Shown here one piece after another: positions 19,950 through 29,427 of a stretch of DNA of 29,427 bases (position 1 is its first letter; every line of letters starts with the position of its first letter). The stretch spans positions 1 through 29,427 of the forward strand of contig SJRY01000199.1 of assembly GCA_011319805.1 (NCBI GenBank). The letters run 5' to 3'. Below the pieces are notes generated by a model. That model did no database searches and was not told the DNA's origin. It saw nothing but the letters and a program-made list of their open reading frames with translations. A program made the position numbers and the translations under genes. Source of the DNA: Macrocybe gigantea (Eukaryota > Basidiomycota > Agaricomycetes > Agaricales > Callistosporiaceae).

Positions 19950-21062
19950 TCGTTGGTCGCATCCGAGACGGGCCAATGGAGCTCGCAGCAGCTCAACAGC
20001 TACCTCGGACTTCATGAAATCGGCGCCATGTCCGCCCTCTTCTTGTTCGGGCTGGTGACCACCCAGGCTTTCAAATACTTCAAAAAGTACCCCGGCGATT
20101 CGGTATGGATAAAGGGCATGGTGAGTCGCATGAGCGCTGCAATGCTTGGAAATTCTATTGTGCTCAGACGAAACAGGTCACTTTTGTATGGTACGCGCCA
20201 GTCCGGACCGTCCCCTTGGCTTGTCAAAACTGAGGCCAAAAAAAAAATAGGCTCCTCCTCTTTGACGACCCAGAGATACTTCACGGTGTACTCGTGCACT
20301 GTCTCCGTTCGGCAGGTGGTGATGGAGACGAAGATGAGGATGGTCATGCGGGATGCGGAGAAGGCCCAGCATATCAGGGGCACGAAGACTTTGTGAGAGA
20401 ACTTGTAGAGGCGATGAGCAAAGAACGACTGGTGCCGGGATAAGTTGTCGCAGTCGCGGATCTTGAAACAATGGCCTCACCTGGACGGTCCAGCCGATGG
20501 TCCCCGACAACGCAAACGTTCCACACATCCCGGCCGGATATGCTTCCAAGATGTTGGTTCGACCATAGTTGACGACGGTACGGTTGTACAGCGAAACGGC
20601 GGTGAGAGTGTTGTACGCCTCGCGGCGTTGACGTTGTCAGCCGTCACGGACGTGACCATCGCCGGATCGCTGACCTATTGCCTCTGGGTGAGGAGGAAAG
20701 ATGTGTTCAAACAGTGCGCTCCATTTTCCTGCCGTTGACCTCTCCGAGACAGCCATTGCTCACACGCACGGCTCAGTGCGCAGCGCGTGGTCGACAAGTT
20801 GATCGTGTGGACGATCCGTAAGGAATCTATCCCTCCCCGAGCCAACCCAATCTCATCCTTTCTTTCTCGCAACGAACAGAAACGGGCTCCCTCACCAGGT
20901 GGGGATCGAATTCTTCGACTTGAGATACAGATCGCTCACCGGCACGCTCTCAGCATTTCAAGCATACTCATGCTCGTTTTCGTGAGCTTTCGGTTTGCTC
21001 TCAGGCCTGCGACTTGTCTTACGGACGGCGAACTCGCATATGCAGTATCTTTCGATGCATAA
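19950..21062 (+). pseudogene. DUF6534-type seven-transmembrane protein gene interrupted by an internal inversion
   Basis: Plus-strand pieces match the start and end of this fungal family. The first helix (GAMSALFLFGLVTTQAFKYF) ends at the GTGAGT donor at 20121, then VTFVW follows at 20177-20191. Helix 6 (LSAVTDVTIAGSLTYCLW) is at about 20625-20713, VVDKLIVWTIQTG is split over 20777-20817 and 20880-20898, and the seventh helix (SILMLVFVSF) starts at 20954. The missing middle is on the minus strand at about 20263-20624, with its own consensus intron at 20429-20480. It reads EAYNTLTAVSLYNRTVVNYG, ALSGTIGWTVQ, FFAHRLYKFSHKVFVPLICW and ends KYLWVV. Flipping that block would restore family order, so a single functional protein cannot be read from the present arrangement. 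The family is abundant in Agaricomycetes and of unknown function. No convincing C-terminal end or start codon was found. Confidence 0.7.
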
Positions 21063-21209
21063 TTTTGCCTAGATGGCAGCGTATATAGTTATTGCAGGGC
21101 GTAGGTCTACTCTCAGCCTCAGAGCCCTCTCGACATTCCAACTCGCCATCATTCTTCTTTTTGCAGTGTTCGGAAACTACCTCTTGGCATCGAGAAATTT
21201 CCCAGCTGG

Positions 21210-22510
21210 TCATTTCAGGAAAGCGCCGTTGGTCTCTTCGAGCAGGAGGTCGTATTCCGGCTGGAACTAGAACAGAGATGTGAGAATATGATCTGTACAA
21301 GATGGCACATAATCGTCGTCTCACGTTAGTGTAAATGACATGCGGATTTTGGATGATCCTTGCATTGTATTCTGCATCTTCTTTAGCGATGAAGGTGCGC
21401 TGGACTCCGCCGTTGGCGGCCGCGGCTTCGGTCAGCAGCTGCACATGGCACTGTCGCTCGAGAGACGAGAAGAGGTGGATCGCCTCGTCGATCGTGTCGC
21501 CGACTAAACGCGCAAGCCTCAGACAAGTCGCATCGAAAGCAACGGGGGGGGGGGAAAAAAAGGCGAAAAAGAAAAGAAAAAGGAAAGGCGCGAAGGGAGA
21601 TCGACTCAACGAGTGAGAAGCCCGTGATTCTGCAGGATGCACGCGCGCCACTTGGGGCCCAAAGCACGCGCGATGTTCTCGCCTTCCTCCGGCGCGAGGA
21701 CGACGCCGCCGTAATTCTTGTACACGCCGAGGTTGTCGTGGAGGATGCACGAGTCCTGCGTCGTGATGTCGACAGGGAGGCCGAAGGTGGACCAGGCCTT
21801 GCCGTGGATCGAGTGGCAGTGCGCTGCCGCTTTGATTTCTGGGCGGGCTTTGTGGATGGCGGAGTCTGCGTCACGCGGAAGAGGTATGTGTAAGAATGGG
21901 GAGAAAAGGCGGATGATGCTGCACGTACGAATGAAGAAACCGGCTGCGTTGATGGGAAGCTGGGCGCCGTGCGGAGAGACATATCCGTCCGGGCCAACCA
22001 GAACCAGCTTTGATTTCTATTAGAGGAGGTCAGCGACTGGTTGCGCTGGGCGAACTAAATTCCTTACGGTCATGGATGAGAAATGCACGGCGACTGGGTT
22101 CATCCTTTTTTAAAAGCCCGTAAGTATTTCTTGAAAACGAGTCCGCAATTCTAGAAGAACACACCAATAGTGGTCAGGCAAGACTGGATCGCGAACTGTG
22201 ATATGCCCCGCGATTCCGTCCCCATAGCCTTGCTTGCCCCAGAATCGAAATCCAGCAGCCATATGTTCCTGTGGATTAATGATCCTTCATACGCCAGTGC
22301 ATCGATTGAAGAGAAACTCAGGCAGACCTTGATCCACTCCCTCTCCTCGTACGGGCTCTCAAACACAGGAATCCCGTTCAATCGGATATTGCCCTGCTTA
22401 TTGCCGCGCCAGATCTGGTTGAATGGATGATCGGGGTGATCTAAGCCAGCTTGAGGATTATGGGCCGGATGGGAAACGGTAGAAGGCTTGAGGTCGACGG
22501 ATGGACTCAT
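21210..22510 (-). CDS. Class II aldolase/adducin-domain protein
   Basis: Seven exons, right to left: 22328..22510, 22165..22268, 22068..22104, 21929..22016, 21611..21865, 21325..21503 and 21210..21266, joining in frame to 300 aa. The fold markers are GFRFWGKQGYGDGIAGHITV, DPVLPDHYWMNPVAVHFSSM, VGPDGYV, then the zinc-site motif AHCHSIHG (H153, H155) and QNHG (H218), and the C-terminus IIQNPHVIYTNFQPEYDLLL. By family this is a zinc-dependent aldolase/epimerase-like enzyme or a non-catalytic relative; fungal members are often annotated only as class II aldolase/adducin N-terminal domain proteins. The conserved His residues are present, so catalysis is possible; substrate unknown. The intron 21504-21610 contains a G11-A7 tract on the plus strand. 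It ends tail-to-tail with the seven-TM gene. Confidence 0.9.
21544..21561. repeat. G11-A7 homopolymer tract inside an intron
   Basis: Eleven G followed by seven A on the plus strand, which is T7-C11 in the transcript of the aldolase-like gene. It forms the polypyrimidine region upstream of the acceptor at 21504. Length here is likely to be unreliable or polymorphic. Confidence 0.85.
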
Positions 22511-23224
22511 TGTAGATCAGTGTGGGAGGTGGGGCACTTCAGAGAACAAAAGAGATGAGCACTGAACCCTGCAGAGGCGATAATGGGCTTATATACCGGC
22601 TCATGGTGCATCGCGAAGGTCGTCTACAGCTTCGTGATTGGTGCCTATAACATAAATAGACACTGAAGCCACAAACCAGGTCATAACACCAGCACGATGC
22701 CATACGGCCCTGGAGTAGCCGAGTCTGCAGAGCCGCAGTAGTTTTGTTCGAATTCAATGTTGTAGGACCATAGAAGGACAGCAACGTCGTCCAAATTTGC
22801 AGCGAAGGATGGTAAGGATTGAAGCTATCAAACCATTTGAGTGCCCTGGGCACAGGCGAGAAATTTCAACACATACAAGGATACCAACCTGCTCGGCGAT
22901 GAGGGTCACAAGGTATACACTAGACCAATCCCGGATCTAGCTGGTTTAGACATCGGATTATGAAGCCTCCGAATTATCTCGCAAATTTGTCAGGTCCGGT
23001 GTAGGATAAGGGACATGATCGTTGGAAAAGCCGTGAAGGCATCATGTTAGGAGATAATTGTGTGCAATGAACGCGCGGCAACGGAAACCGGATATCGTTT
23101 TACCGTTCTTATTACAGTACGGAAGCGGAAAACGTTGAAGCACCCTCTGTTATTCCGATGACTGAAGGAAGAAAGCTGAATCTAACAAACAGGAAGCATT
23201 TCACAATTGCTGCGGCTCAAACGA
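22511..23224. other. Spacer between the aldolase-like gene and MRD1
   Basis: About 714 bp between two genes on the same (minus) strand, so it holds the MRD1 3' end and the aldolase-like promoter. An inverted CCAAT (ATTGG near 22637) lies about 130 bp upstream of the aldolase-like start. No open frame with family resemblance, no tRNA and no repeats were recognised. Confidence 0.45.
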
Positions 23225-26079
23225 TCAAGCATCCACGTCCTCTACATCTTCTTCCCCAGTCTTGCCCATATCCAGCTTGCGTTTTCTTCCAGGCATAGCC
23301 CTGCCATCTCCATAACCCACACCAGCCTTCTTCCGCAGCATATCCAGGTCCTCTTCCTCCTCGGCCCATTCCAGAACCAGATGTCGACCGAGCAAGTGGG
23401 TGTGGCGCAGGGCGGCAAATGCATTCTCTGCCTCGGTGCGGGAAACGAATTCGAGGAAAGCAAAGCCGCGAGTCCGAGAGTCGAACTTTTTCGGAAGTCG
23501 TACCGATTTAAGATGCCCATGTGCACTGAAAGTTTTCTTAGTGCATAGATTGATGAACGGATATGAGCAGACCCACCTGAACAGTTCTCGGATATCTTTC
23601 CTTGTAGCCTCAAAGGCACATTTTTGACGATCATCTTCGTCGTTCTGCTCTTGGCCTTCCCGGCGTCCTTGCCCTTCGCGTCCTCTTCCGCGCCCCTGCC
23701 AGCAAACTGTACATGCAGAGCGTGCCCATCCAGAACGAACCCTTGCATACTCTTCAGCGCCTTCTTTGCGTTCTCAGCGTCCTTGAAGCCGACAAATCCG
23801 TAGCCCATGCTCAGTCGTGGACCGTCGGGACGCTTAGCGTCCGGTTTCGTCTGCACGCGGGCGAATGAAAAAGAAGATAAGTGTCGGAAAACTTGCGTCA
23901 GACGTTCCGAAGTCGTCGCAAAAGAGATATTCTTGATGAAGAGCGTCGAGCCGCCAGTAATGGAAGGTTCTTCTCCCTCTTGTTCGGCATCGCCGATCTC
24001 CTGTTCCGCTATTCTGACAGGCGGTATCGCAGAGCTAACAACAGGAGCCGAGGCACTCGTCTGAGGAACGTCGCCATCAACAAACATGCCTGCAGGGCCT
24101 TTCTCAAGATATATGACGGAATTGCCGAGACGCCTGTAGGCGACAGCACGAAATGCATTGGCTGCTTCATCTGGTTTGTCAAACTCCACGACAGCGATTG
24201 TCCCCGCAGGAGGAACAAGGACTCTCGCCAGCTCCCCGTGCTCCCGAAAGATCTCCTCGATCTGGCTTGCCGTGGTGCCGTACGGTATGTTCTTCACAAG
24301 GATGACAGTGTCTGAGCGAGCACGGGAAGAAAAAGCTGAGAGGAGGACACCACGGGATTCGAGGTATGACTTGGTCTCCTGAATAATGTGCGTCTCAGCG
24401 AGCGCAAGTTTGACGGCGGCGTTGTCTCCCGTTTCCGGATTAAGAATGGATGCCTTGTCGATGTTCATTCGGTCTGCAATCGAAGAGGCAACGGCATCGC
24501 TCTAGACACGGAATAAAGCATGAGCAGGTGCATGAACGAAAAGCAATAATATTGGGATTGAATTGCACGAACATTCATGTACAACATACTCCAATTGAAG
24601 TCCTTTCCGGCCATCGCCTTCCGTTTCGCCTGCTTCGCGCCTTTCACGGTCTTCTTACGACCTTCACCTTCCTCAATTTCGGCTCTACCCTTGCGGTCCA
24701 CGGCACCTATAATGTGAAGCAGCCGTCCTTGGAAGGACTTCTTGTCAAGGGCCTCATATGCAGCCACTGCACTTGAAACCTGTATGTATTTCACGTATGC
24801 GATGCCCTTTGACTGTTTTGTTGAAATGTCAACGGGTATATGGATCTGAAAAAGTATTGTGATCAATTTTCGGTTGCAATGCCATTCGATTTCCAAGCTC
24901 AGAAGGAACAATTGTAAAAGTAAAGGATCAACATGCTCAGCGAGTCTGATGTTATCCCTGAAAGTTTCATCTTAAAAGCAATGCAATTGAAATGATATTC
25001 ACCTAGAAAAGGCACGACGAATCAGCGTCCTGATCAATCGGTATTCATGAAAACGTAAGGAGAGGCATCGAGAATCAGAAAAAAACTTTCTACTATCGAT
25101 TTCCCTGAGGATCAGCATTCCCGAAGGATCTGATGTCCCTATACAAGCTCTCATCTGCAGACGCCTCTCTGTTTCATACAAGAGAAAATAATTCTCACCT
25201 GTAATATTTCACCGTAGGGGCTGAACAGTTCAAGCAAGTCGGCTTCGGTACAAGAAAAAGTGAGGTTGCGAACGAAAAGGCGAGCCGTCTGAAGGATGGT
25301 ATCTTTGATCAAATCGACGGGATCCTGAGGCTTGGGTGTGCCATAGCGTTGCTACATAGGAATAACTCAAAATGAAGTATCGCAAGGTCAGTTAGGATCT
25401 ACGAACCGATTTCTCGTCGTCCTCTTCATCTGATTGTTCAAAAGCATTCTCGGCATCATCGACTTTCTTGGACATGCGACGTTTCATCCACTCGAGATCG
25501 GATATCCCTTCATCATGGTCAGCGTTGTCGGCGAAATCCTGACCAGAAGAAGTCGTCGTCGGAGCGGAGGGTTCGTTTGCCCAGGATGGTCCCTTCTTGG
25601 TGCGAGGCTTCATGAGTTGCAAAAATTCGTCGACCTGAGCGTCTTTCGCTCCATTCTCCGGCTCTTTGCCCTTTTTTGATGCCATGATCTTCCTGCCCGG
25701 CTCGGGATGCCCGTCGTTTGGAGATGGCCCTAATCGGCGACGTTTGTTTGGACGGGCAGCCGGTGCGTCTTTTGCGCCCTGCAAGTGGGAAACATATGTG
25801 ATAATTCCCCAAGCAGTTCGGTTATTGACGCACCTCAACGACTTCTACACTGATCCGAGTAGAATCGATGAATGTCCGGTCGAACCACTCCTTAGCGGCG
25901 AGGGCTTCCTTTTCGGTCTTTAAACCGACGAATCCAAAGCGTCTCGAAGTTCCATCGCGTTTCGACGCGACTTTGACATCAGTCAACGTACCCGCGGGAG
26001 CTCCCTTCTGCTCGAAATGTTTTCTTAGACGTTCTGGCGTGACATAGGAGGGTAAATTTTTGACAATCAGCCGAGACAT
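23225..26079 (-). CDS. MRD1: MRD1, multiple-RRM protein of pre-18S rRNA processing
   Basis: Exons right to left: 25834..26079, 25407..25778, 25199..25351, 24573..24845, 23577..24501 and 23225..23525, about 756 aa. Five RRMs are visible: SRLIVKNLP with RRFGFVGL; ARLFVRNLTF with KGIAYVKY; VILVKNIP with AVVEFDKPDEA; LFIKNISF with GYGFVGF; and MIVKNVPLRLQG with RGFAFLEF. The acidic linker EQSDEEDDEK and the C-terminal GYGDGRAMPGRKRK tail are typical of the family. MRD1 (RBM19 in animals) binds pre-rRNA in the nucleolus as part of the small-subunit processome. The start ATG at 26079 begins MSRLIVKNL as in homologs. One frame break near 23596-23601 in RRM5 (GK-DIRELFS needs one extra base). The intron at 24846-25198 is 353 bp, about six times the usual length here. 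Confidence 0.92.
24899..24973 (-). ncRNA. Candidate intronic C/D-box snoRNA (weak)
   Basis: Inside the long MRD1 intron, on the gene's strand. Box C-like AAGATGA (24973-24967), box D' CTGA (24940-24937), box C'-like ATGTTGA (24934-24928) and box D CTGA (24902-24899) appear in canonical order with about 26 nt between C and D' and 25 nt between C' and D. C and C' each differ from RTGATGA by one base, and I see no good terminal stem or rRNA match. CTGA is common by chance, so this is a hypothesis only. Confidence 0.22.
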
Positions 26080-26290
26080 CGTCGGTCCGCTGCGCGAAGT
26101 CGAAGACACATGTCAGACCAAAAGAAAGTCTCCGTCGGAGGAGAAATGGGACAGACCTGAAGAAAATCTAGGAGGAGGAAAAAATTGCAGGTTTATAGAG
26201 GCAAGTGATGAAATGCAAACTCCGCTCGCTGATCGCCGAGACTTGAGCTCATCGTCGACCTCAGCGCCGCCAGCGACCTGATAACGATTC
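26080..26290. promoter_or_regulatory. Shared divergent promoter of MRD1 and prefoldin subunit 3
   Basis: Only 211 bp separates the two start codons, which face away from each other, so both promoters and 5' leaders must fit here. The stretch 26100-26200 is purine-rich on the plus strand. No TATA box stands out. Confidence 0.6.
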
Positions 26291-27158
26291 ATGGCGTCGA
26301 GAGCCGTATTCTCCGATGAAAAAAATCCAAGAGGAATTCCAAAAGCACCGTTCTTGGTAGGTTAGGCTTATCATAACGCGTTGTTCGTTCTAAAACTGGT
26401 TCCTCTGCGCGTAGAAAGATGTGGAAGAGTATCTGGGTGGTCCCGATGTTGAGGTCGAAGGGACGCTCAAGAGTTTTCAAGATGCATTAGCGTACGTTTT
26501 GAAATCGTGTTGTGCGTTTTGTCCGACGTCTAACCTTGGTTCACGAAAGGACAGCAAGTACCGTTACATGGATGCAAATCTAGCACAACGACGTAGTAGT
26601 CTTGAAGAAAAAATCCCAGACATAAAAAAGACGCTTGATATGGTCGAATACCTTAGAGACAGACGGGTAATGCTATGTTTCTCCGGTACCCTGTCTCATT
26701 GGTGCTGAATTTTGTTTAGGAAGGGAAAGGCAAAGCAACAGAAGACGATGTCGATGACCTGGATGATGAGGACGATGGCGGTCCATCCAAACCCATAAGA
26801 ACGACGTTCGAACTCAATGATACCCTATATGCCGAAGCGGAGCTAGAAGAGACCGACACCGTTTATCTTTGGCTCGGTGTAAGTTCATGCTTTTCAGCAT
26901 TTTCAACGTCACACCAATGTTATCAATCAGGCAAACGTTATGCTATCATACAAAATTCCCGCCGCCATCGCTTTGCTGAAATCCAAACTTGAGGCCGCGC
27001 AGACGAGCTTGGAAAACACGATTGAAGACCTCGAATTCTTGCGCGAACAGTTGACAATAATGGAGGTTAATACTGCTCGAGTGTACAACTGGGACGTGAA
27101 AAGAAGAAGAAGAGAGAAGAGGTTGAAAGAAGAAGCTAGCCAGGCAAAAGATCGGTAG
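26291..27158 (+). CDS. PAC10: Prefoldin subunit 3
   Basis: Exons 26291..26356, 26415..26491, 26555..26666, 26720..26878 and 26931..27158 join in frame to 213 aa. Family blocks: NPRGIPKAPFL, EYLGG, KYRYMDANLAQRRSSLEEKI (N-terminal coiled-coil helix), PDIKKTLDMVEYL, then an acidic loop, FELNDTLYAEAEL, TVYLWLGANVMLSY and a C-terminal coiled-coil helix. This is an alpha-type prefoldin subunit (yeast Pac10/Gim2, human VBP1). It sits in the hexameric jellyfish-shaped chaperone that hands nascent actin and tubulin to the chaperonin CCT in the cytosol. The length matches the family, and the frame and all splice sites are clean. It shares a short divergent promoter region with MRD1. Confidence 0.93.
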
Positions 27159-27590
27159 CGTGACCTTTACAGTGAATACGATCTTTCTTTTGTCCTTCCT
27201 CCTTTTTCGCTTGCATCGTCATTCAGCAGCGAGAGTGCGCGACAGAGCCAGTCTAGATGTCCTGAGGTGACAATGAACTTCCCGCCGATGTCGATGTTGC
27301 TGGCGTCGACAAGCTAATGGCTCATGACATGACTCGATAAATGTAAACGAATGAATCATTAGAAATTAGAATCAAGGGTTGACGGGACCGTCTCCAAGTC
27401 ATTTGGCCACGTGATGATAAATATCATGTGGGTCTCAAGCGAAAGTCACATTTAAATTGTTTGGCTCGTGTCGCGTTTCCACCCTCCTCGAAGGTCATCG
27501 ATTCTTTCTCGTCTTCCTCCCTGTCTCTGCATTGCGTTGCTCTCTCCTCGTAAAAACCATAGAGATCTATGCGTTCAAGCTCTTCACGAC
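27159..27590. other. Spacer between prefoldin 3 and the SHPRH-like gene
   Basis: About 430 bp between two plus-strand genes, containing the prefoldin 3' end and the promoter of the next gene. A palindromic CACGTG E-box occurs near 27408 and ATCATGTGGG near 27424. The open frame extends upstream of the chosen ATG to 27468 but does not resemble the conserved N-terminus. Confidence 0.45.
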
Positions 27591-29427
27591 ATGTCCTGGC
27601 CATTCGAACTCCATCCTTCCCATGTCTGGGCGCGCTGTGAAGATCCTCCGTTTAGACCATACCTGAATGTCCCTGAGTTTGCTGAGCTCCTTCAATCATC
27701 CGCCCTCCAAGACATAGTTCAAAGCATTTCGAAGGGCAGGAAGCGTTCCGCAAGTGGAGCCGCTGAAGAGGTCCGACCTGTCAAGCGCCTCAAGACCGCA
27801 ACATCGTCATCCTCAAGTAGCGACAGCAAATCGAAGCTTGACCCTCCAACGCTAAATTTGCCACCGCATTCCTACCCCGGACATCTCTCTCTTAGAGGCT
27901 GGGATGTCGAAAATCGCGAGCCCCCAGACGCCGCGGATGTAGTTCCGGTGTTTCATCACATTCTGGAAGTTCAATATACAAAAGACGAGGTTCCACAAGT
28001 TGTAGGAAGGATGAGTAATGGCTGGAAGCTTGAGGAAGAGAAATTGAACGAAATGATTGCCGAGCTGCGTAGCTCCCTGTCAAATCCTATGACGATTGAT
28101 CTTGGTGATTTCCAATTGGCAGTTTATAAAGACCGCCTTGTTCTTGTCACCAGTTCGCGTCAAGGGAATCCTTTGTGGCTATTGTTGCTCCCACGATACA
28201 CCCAAGACTCCGATGCCCAGTGGAACAATTATACCTCTCCAGTTTCCGATGACCTTTTCATGGCTGCATTCATATTGCACTCAGACGATCGAGCTAGAGT
28301 CACTGCAAATGTTAAGGTTGTCGTCAATCCCTCAATGCCTTTGCGAGATTCCAACAGCTTGCCATTTGAGCTTCAAGTCGAGATCAAGTTGTCATTCGTT
28401 GTTCCGAACATCTTCAACCTCATTCCCGCAACCGCAAAAACCATTGGTCGATTGAGGACGCTCAAAGACGGGTTCTGGATCACCTTTATCCAACTGACCG
28501 GCCCACTCCCGATTCGTTCCACGGTTCGATTGATATCCCGTTCTTTTATTCCATTATGCGGCCCGCACCAGCTCTTTCTCAATCAATTTCGGATGCTGCT
28601 CTGCAACCAAAGGACCTCGTCCCTACTCTTTTACCATTCCAGCGCCGCAGTGTCGCATGGCTTTTGGACCGGGAAGGCAAGACTGTTACTGAGGAGGGTA
28701 ATATAGTTTCGAAGCCGAAGATGGGCAACTTCAATCTCTGGGAAAAGGTGCAAGACGGAAACTACACTTGGTACCGTAACCGCTTGAGTGGAAATCTTTG
28801 TTCCGAGGAACCGCCGGAAATTTATTGCCAAGGTGGCTAGCAGAGGAACCTGGCTTAGGCAAGACGCTGGAGATCATTTCTCTGATCTTACTGAACCAGC
28901 TGCTCCGACCCGGACTCCAGAGGCCAAGCGTTCGGATCCAAAAGCTTCTTTGCCTATTAAAGTACGTTTTTTTTTATTGGACTTGGTTGAGCAATACGGA
29001 CTTACTCTGTATGTCATGGCAGACGACGCTCATCGTTACTCCTCCAGCATTAGCATCACAATGGGCGGCGGATGAGCTGGCTGCTCATGCGCCATCTCTC
29101 AAAGTCATGGTATACGATGGTTGGAAGAAGGTCCCGGTGCGGATTACGGGGAGCCCGGCGGAAGCACATCGCGTCAAGAACTTGAAGCCGAAGAAACGCG
29201 GTCGTGCAAACACTACCAGGCGTGGTAAAAAGACGACGAAATCGGAAGGGGGGCGAGACGCCATGAACATTGATGAGCCTGAAGAGGATTTGGATTGGTG
29301 CTCCTACGTCCAGACGTTCGACGTGGTGATCACCACTTATCAGGTCCTGCGTAGTGACCTGAACGTCGCCCGCATTCCTCTATACCGACCGCGGAGGGAA
29401 GACGCCGCCTACTCGAACGACGAATAC
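27591..29427 (+). CDS. SHPRH/IRC20-like SNF2-family helicase and putative E3 ligase (N-terminal part)
   Basis: Exons 27591..28961 and 29023..>29427; about 593 aa are inside the window. The start MSWPFELHPSHVWARCEDPP is preceded by open frame but looks like the natural N-terminus. Landmarks: GHLSLRGWDVE, then SIEDAQRRVLDHLYP and SIDIPFFYSIMRPAPAL, then the SNF2 entry motif LVPTLLPFQRRSVAWLLDRE, a family insert, Walker A LAEEPGLGKTLEIISLILLN, motif Ia TTLIVTPPALASQW, and FDVVITTYQVLRSDL. Family members (yeast Irc20, human SHPRH) are nuclear DNA-dependent ATPases that also carry a RING finger between helicase lobes; that part lies beyond the window. The frame breaks three times in the first exon (near 28446-28450, 28835-28838 and 28896-28897), each needing one extra base. 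The basic insert around KPKKRGRANTTRRGKK may be a nuclear signal. Confidence 0.83.

Noticed and set aside
20429..20624. Second independent minus-strand seven-TM gene overlapping the plus-strand one
   Set aside because: The minus block has only the middle helices, with no start, end or outer helices nearby, and it exactly complements the gap in the plus-strand gene.
21019..21750. 243-codon minus-strand open frame
   Set aside because: It reads through introns of the aldolase-like gene; only the part within exon 21325-21503 is coding in that frame.
22539..22853. Minus-strand 104-codon open frame
   Set aside because: No family resemblance, and it lies in the promoter of the aldolase-like gene.
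1..29427. tRNA, rRNA, CRISPR, bacterial-type promoters or operons
   Set aside because: No cloverleaf arms, rRNA blocks or regularly spaced repeats were seen; gene structure is clearly eukaryotic.

Overview
The window looks like genomic DNA from a filamentous basidiomycete, probably an Agaricomycete. Genes are split by many 50-60 bp GT-AG introns and occur on both strands with short spacers. They encode eukaryotic housekeeping proteins (EMC1, VPS36, MRD1, prefoldin 3, a MICOS subunit) next to families typical of mushroom-forming fungi (a DUF6534-type seven-TM protein, a signal-peptide/one-TM protein with a proline-rich tail, and a large DDE transposase). All exon boundaries below were read by eye from frame, splice-site consensus and remembered family motifs.

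Layout, left to right. 1-562: 3' end of EMC1 (+). 833-4791: ISWI-like SNF2 ATPase with C-terminal PHD-type zinc fingers (+). 5036-6044: MIC26/MIC27-like MICOS subunit (+). 6297-9389: Tc1/mariner-type transposon with terminal inverted repeats, TA on both sides and an uninterrupted 4-exon transposase (+). 9705-11306: single-pass membrane protein (-). 11300-12240: poorly resolved multi-pass membrane protein (-). 12402-14394: VPS36, ESCRT-II (+). 14514-16041: Agaricomycete protein of unknown function (+). 16487-19314: HPC2/ubinuclein-like HIR subunit (-), which looks damaged. 19950-21062: seven-TM gene whose middle third lies on the opposite strand, an apparent intragenic inversion. 21210-22510: class II aldolase/adducin-domain protein (-). 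23225-26079: MRD1, five-RRM pre-rRNA processing factor (-), divergent from prefoldin subunit 3 at 26291-27158 (+). 27591-29427: N-terminal part of an SHPRH/IRC20-like SNF2-family protein (+), running off the window.

The genes do not form an obvious pathway. Three concern chromatin (two SNF2 ATPases, one histone-chaperone subunit), and the others serve ER insertion, cristae, endosomal sorting, ribosome assembly and tubulin/actin folding. The most notable observations are the inverted block inside the seven-TM gene, the apparently complete transposon with an unusually long second-D-to-E spacer, and a repeated pattern of single-base indels (several in homopolymers) in otherwise conserved genes. 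The indels mean either residual consensus errors or real decay. The HPC2 gene, with two in-frame TAG codons as well, is the strongest case for decay.
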